Assembly: GCA_007122045.1 (NCBI GenBank)
Contig: SKJM01000393.1
Location: 1 to 6,848 of the forward strand
Direction: 5' to 3'
Length of the DNA stretch: 6,848 nt
Origin: Planctomycetales bacterium
GTDB taxonomy: Bacteria; Planctomycetota; Planctomycetia; Pirellulales; Thermoguttaceae
Shown: positions 6,248-6,848 of the stretch, in pieces
How the letters are laid out: each line of letters starts with the position of its first letter
How positions within the stretch are numbered: the stretch's first letter is position 1
Notes under the pieces: model-generated
What the model saw: only the letters and a program-made list of their open reading frames with translations
Databases searched by the model: none
What the model was told of the DNA's origin: nothing
Translations under genes and position numbers: made by a program

Positions 6248-6425
6248 GCTATAGGCACTTCAAGGCAGCCCCCGCGACGCAACGCCGCGCAGACTACCGT
6301 CCACTGCCTTTATCTTAATTGGGCAAGCTAGGTAAATCAAGCAGGGGGCACGAAATAATTCGCGACGACACTCTTGTTGGGGGTGCCGCAACACTCTTGT
6401 GCAGGGATCATGGGCGTGCGTTGCC
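6248..6425. other. Non-coding stretch between the stem-loop and the GTAGGATGG repeat
   Basis: No convincing gene is seen on either strand. The region is richer in A and T than the genes around it, notably near 6309-6362. It contains a 10-bp direct repeat ACACTCTTGT at 6368-6377 and 6391-6400, separated by 13 bases. A short minus-strand reading frame here runs straight through the neighbouring repeat, so I treat it as chance. The whole 6167-6551 gap probably holds the promoter of the DUF1598 gene, but I cannot point to clear -35 and -10 boxes. Confidence 0.5.
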
Positions 6426-6506
6426 GTAGGATGGACATTCTTGTCCGTCCATGTGGACGCAGAAATGTCCATCCTCGTGGGCGACGGACACGAATGTCCA
6501 TCCTAC
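6426..6506. repeat. GTAGGATGG palindromic repeat, copy 2
   Basis: The left arm 6426-6449 is identical over 24 bp to 3399-3422. The right arm 6483-6506 is its reverse complement with a single mismatch (C for A at 6491), making a 24-bp inverted repeat around 33 bases. A third half-site lies inside: AATGTCCATCCT occurs at 6464-6475 and again at 6493-6504. TA dinucleotides at 6427-6428 and 6504-6505 sit just inside both ends. It lies about 45 bp past the stop of the membrane fusion gene, where a hairpin could also stop transcription. The long outer arms seen at 3368-3486 are absent. Confidence 0.85.
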
Positions 6507-6551
6507 AGTGAAGTGCCGAGCCCTTTCGCATTCTCCGGCCGGTGGCTTACG

Positions 6552-6848
6552 CTACGGGCGCTCGGCCGTAACCCGAACGCCGTCGGCCAGCGTGGCGTCG
6601 GGGATGTCGACAACCCGCTCCCCCGGCTCGAGGCCATCGACGACCTCGGCTTCCAGGTCATTGCTCAGCCCAAGTTCGACCTCCTGTTCCCGGGCCCGGC
6701 CGTTGCGGATGGCGAACACCCGCCAGCGGCCGTCGGCGCCGCGGAACAAGGCGGAGCGCGGCACCACCAGGGCGTCGTCTTCCGCCGCCGTGGTAATGCG
6801 GACGCGAACCCGATAGGCCACGCCCATTCGCCGCTCTGCGAGCAGCCG
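6552..6848 (-). CDS. RND/HlyD-type efflux membrane fusion (periplasmic adaptor) protein, C-terminal part
   Basis: The minus-strand frame is open at the window edge and ends at TAG 6554-6552, leaving 98 visible residues. They match the beta-barrel and membrane-proximal end of periplasmic adaptor subunits: VRVRITTAAEDDALVVPRSA, then LFRGADGRWRVFAIRNGRA, REQEVELGLSN, and VVDGLEPGERVV with a closing DATLADGVRVTAERP. The V-P-x-x-A-L strand, the glycine turn before W-V-F and the G-L-x-P-G-E-x-V-V motif are hallmarks. Such proteins join an inner-membrane pump (RND or ABC type) to an outer-membrane channel. The first ATG in view (6827) is internal, since the coding frame continues before it. The pump partner and substrate cannot be told, and the downstream side holds only repeats, so a pump gene would have to lie upstream, outside the window. 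Confidence 0.88.
   Translation of the reverse strand, partial: RLLAERRMGVAYRVRVRITTAAEDDALVVPRSALFRGADGRWRVFAIRNGRAREQEVELGLSNDLEAEVVDGLEPGERVVDIPDATLADGVRVTAERP

Noticed and set aside
4808..6331. A 507-codon open frame on the plus strand
   Set aside because: It is antisense to the DUF1598 gene for nearly all its length, its residue pattern (many P, R, H, G, A, D) is that of a reverse-strand shadow, and it runs into the non-coding repeats. The minus-strand gene has a signal peptide, a ribosome binding site and family motifs.
6260..6472. A 70-residue minus-strand protein containing TDKNVHPT
   Set aside because: Its start lies in the palindromic repeat and its body in the non-coding gap; no ribosome binding site or family resemblance supports it.
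3368..6506. CRISPR array or composite transposon bounded by the two GTAGGATGG repeats
   Set aside because: There are only two copies, 3 kb apart, with different internal sequence, no spacers and no transposase or cas gene between them; the enclosed genes are ordinary chromosomal ones.

Overview
The window is GC-rich and reads like a chromosome segment of a Planctomycetota bacterium, probably a member known from a metagenome or draft assembly. Three things point there: a secreted protein that matches my recollection of the DUF1598 family, the remains of a DUF1559-type pilin-like gene, and a stand-alone tandem-ACT protein of a kind I associate with planctomycetes. The species cannot be named from this sequence. 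No rRNA, tRNA, CRISPR array, transposase or phage gene is visible.

Layout from left to right. Positions 1-3213 (+) hold the C-terminal 1070 residues of a large TPR protein whose start lies outside the window. Positions 3234-3632 (-) hold a dead pilin-like gene with several independent lesions, including a 117-bp inserted palindromic element (3368-3486 including both TA flanks). Positions 3629-4027 (-) encode a YbgC/FadM-type hotdog acyl-CoA thioesterase whose stop codon overlaps the pilin start codon as ATGA. After a 236-bp divergent gap, 4264-4764 (+) encodes the tandem-ACT protein. Converging on it is 4817-6166 (-), a 449-aa exported DUF1598 protein. A 385-bp non-coding stretch (6167-6551) carries a perfect 11-bp stem-loop and a second copy of the GTAGGATGG palindromic repeat. 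The window ends with the C-terminal 98 residues of an RND/HlyD-type membrane fusion protein (6552-6848, -).

The genes do not form one pathway; this looks like ordinary chromosomal housekeeping and accessory content. The only convincing multi-gene unit is the thioesterase with the former pilin gene. The ACT protein may sense an amino acid but has no biosynthetic neighbour here. No new enzymatic system is evident.

The most interesting signal is the small mobile-looking repeat. Removing the element at 3368-3486 while keeping one TA rejoins the minus-strand reading frame as MTNYLAVRGEKTVFPGAE, the sequence expected of an intact DUF1559 pilin. That gives direct evidence of insertion at a TA dinucleotide, as in MITEs mobilised by IS630/Tc1-mariner-type transposases. 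A 24-bp piece of its core recurs exactly at 6426-6449, so at least part of the element belongs to a dispersed family.
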